Source: Propionivibrio sp. (GTDB lineage: Bacteria; Pseudomonadota; Gammaproteobacteria; Burkholderiales; Rhodocyclaceae). Taken from it: a stretch of DNA of 7,834 bases. The stretch spans positions 1-7,834 of the forward strand of contig QKII01000151.1 in NCBI GenBank assembly GCA_003249625.1, in the 5' to 3' direction. A program made the translations under genes and the position numbers. The notes under the pieces are model-generated. The model did not search any database and had not been told where the DNA came from. It saw only the letters and a list, made by a program, of their open reading frames with translations. Shown here one piece after another: positions 7,352-7,834 of the stretch (positions within the stretch are counted from its first letter, which is position 1; every line of letters begins with the position of its first letter).

Positions 7352-7834
7352 ATGCCGCGCACTCTGCTCGCGAATTATCCGCGCAAGACTGACCGTTTCG
7401 ACGAAATGCTCGCCGAAAACGGCCAGTTGCGCCCGGCCTGGCGCGAGTTCTTTGACCATTTGGACAGCGCCACACCGGCGCAGATGCGTCACCAGATCGA
7501 TTACGTGCGCCGGCGCATTCTGGAAAATGGCGTCACCTACAACGTTTACGCGGACCCGAAAGGTGCTGACCGCCCCTGGGAACTCGACCCACTTCCGCTG
7601 ATCCTTTCATCCGAAGAATGGGCCAGCATAGGCGCCGCGGTAACCCAGCGGGCGTGCCTGCTCAATGCATTGCTCGGCGACCTGTACGGTGATCAGACCC
7701 TGCTGAAGGACGGCAGCCTGCCCCCCGCGCTGGTCTACGGACACAACGGCTACCTGTGGCCCTGCCAAGGCATCCGTCCGCCGGGCAACATCTGGCTGCA
7801 CCTTTACGCCGCTGACCTCGCCCGTTCGCCCGAT
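7352..7834 (+). CDS. Circularly permuted ATP-grasp protein (5' part)
   Basis: An open frame of 161 codons runs from the ATG at 7352 to the last base of the window without a stop, so the gene is cut by the window edge. The translation begins MPRTLLANYPRKTDRFDEML and contains HQIDYVRRRILENGVTYNVY (residues 47-66), WELDPLPLILSSEEW (76-90), QRACLLNALLGDLYG (99-113) and HNGYLWPCQG (131-140). These resemble the N-terminal region of the circularly permuted ATP-grasp family (DUF404/DUF407, COG2308), whose full members are much longer than this fragment, so most ATP-binding residues should lie beyond the window. The family is predicted to ligate a carboxylate to an amine using ATP. A TGA at 7334 closes the frame upstream, so this ATG is the first possible one. 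The Shine-Dalgarno is poor, and the gene begins 26 nt after the DUF2126 stop, consistent with co-transcription and perhaps coupled translation. Recognition is by remembered family pattern, not a database search. Confidence 0.85.
   Translation, partial: MPRTLLANYPRKTDRFDEMLAENGQLRPAWREFFDHLDSATPAQMRHQIDYVRRRILENGVTYNVYADPKGADRPWELDPLPLILSSEEWASIGAAVTQRACLLNALLGDLYGDQTLLKDGSLPPALVYGHNGYLWPCQGIRPPGNIWLHLYAADLARSPD

Noticed and set aside
1..7834. CRISPR array, tRNA, rRNA, insertion sequence, prophage or attachment-site signatures
   Set aside because: No spaced direct repeats, transposase or integrase motifs, terminal inverted repeats or structural RNA patterns were seen; almost the whole window is explained by six coding regions.

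Overview
The window is GC-rich bacterial chromosome, densely coded, with no phage, IS, tRNA, rRNA or CRISPR signature. The protein families, codon bias toward G/C at third positions and short intergenic gaps suggest a beta-proteobacterium, possibly of the Rhodocyclales (Dechloromonas/Accumulibacter-like). That placement is inferred from gene content and sequence style only.

Layout: (1) 2-1441 (+) is an RhlE-type DEAD-box RNA helicase. It converges on (2) a minus-strand pair transcribed leftward: an HDOD-domain protein (2284-3165), followed after 11 nt by a PP2C-type Ser/Thr protein phosphatase (1499-2272). A hairpin at 1468-1487 lies between the convergent ends. (3) From a divergent intergenic region (3166-3279) with a perfect TATAAT box, a PduO-type cob(I)alamin adenosyltransferase (3280-3831) is read rightward. 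(4) After a 161-nt gap containing a 9-bp hairpin comes a second plus-strand unit. It holds a 1110-residue fusion of a transglutaminase-like protease domain to a DUF2126 (putative glutamine-synthetase-fold amidoligase) domain (3993-7325), then the first 161 codons of a circularly permuted ATP-grasp protein (7352 to the window end, truncated by the window).

The most interesting content is the last unit. A transglutaminase-like domain, a GS-fold amidoligase-like domain and a circularly permuted ATP-grasp enzyme together match a gene neighbourhood predicted from comparative genomics to make or attach, and to cleave, amide-linked peptides. It is widespread in bacteria but, as far as I know, its product is poorly characterised experimentally. 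It is therefore not a new family combination, but its biology is largely open. The HDOD/PP2C pair looks like a small signalling operon: the phosphatase keeps its metal ligands, while the HDOD domain has lost key HD residues and probably acts as a binding scaffold. The helicase and the adenosyltransferase are ordinary housekeeping genes.
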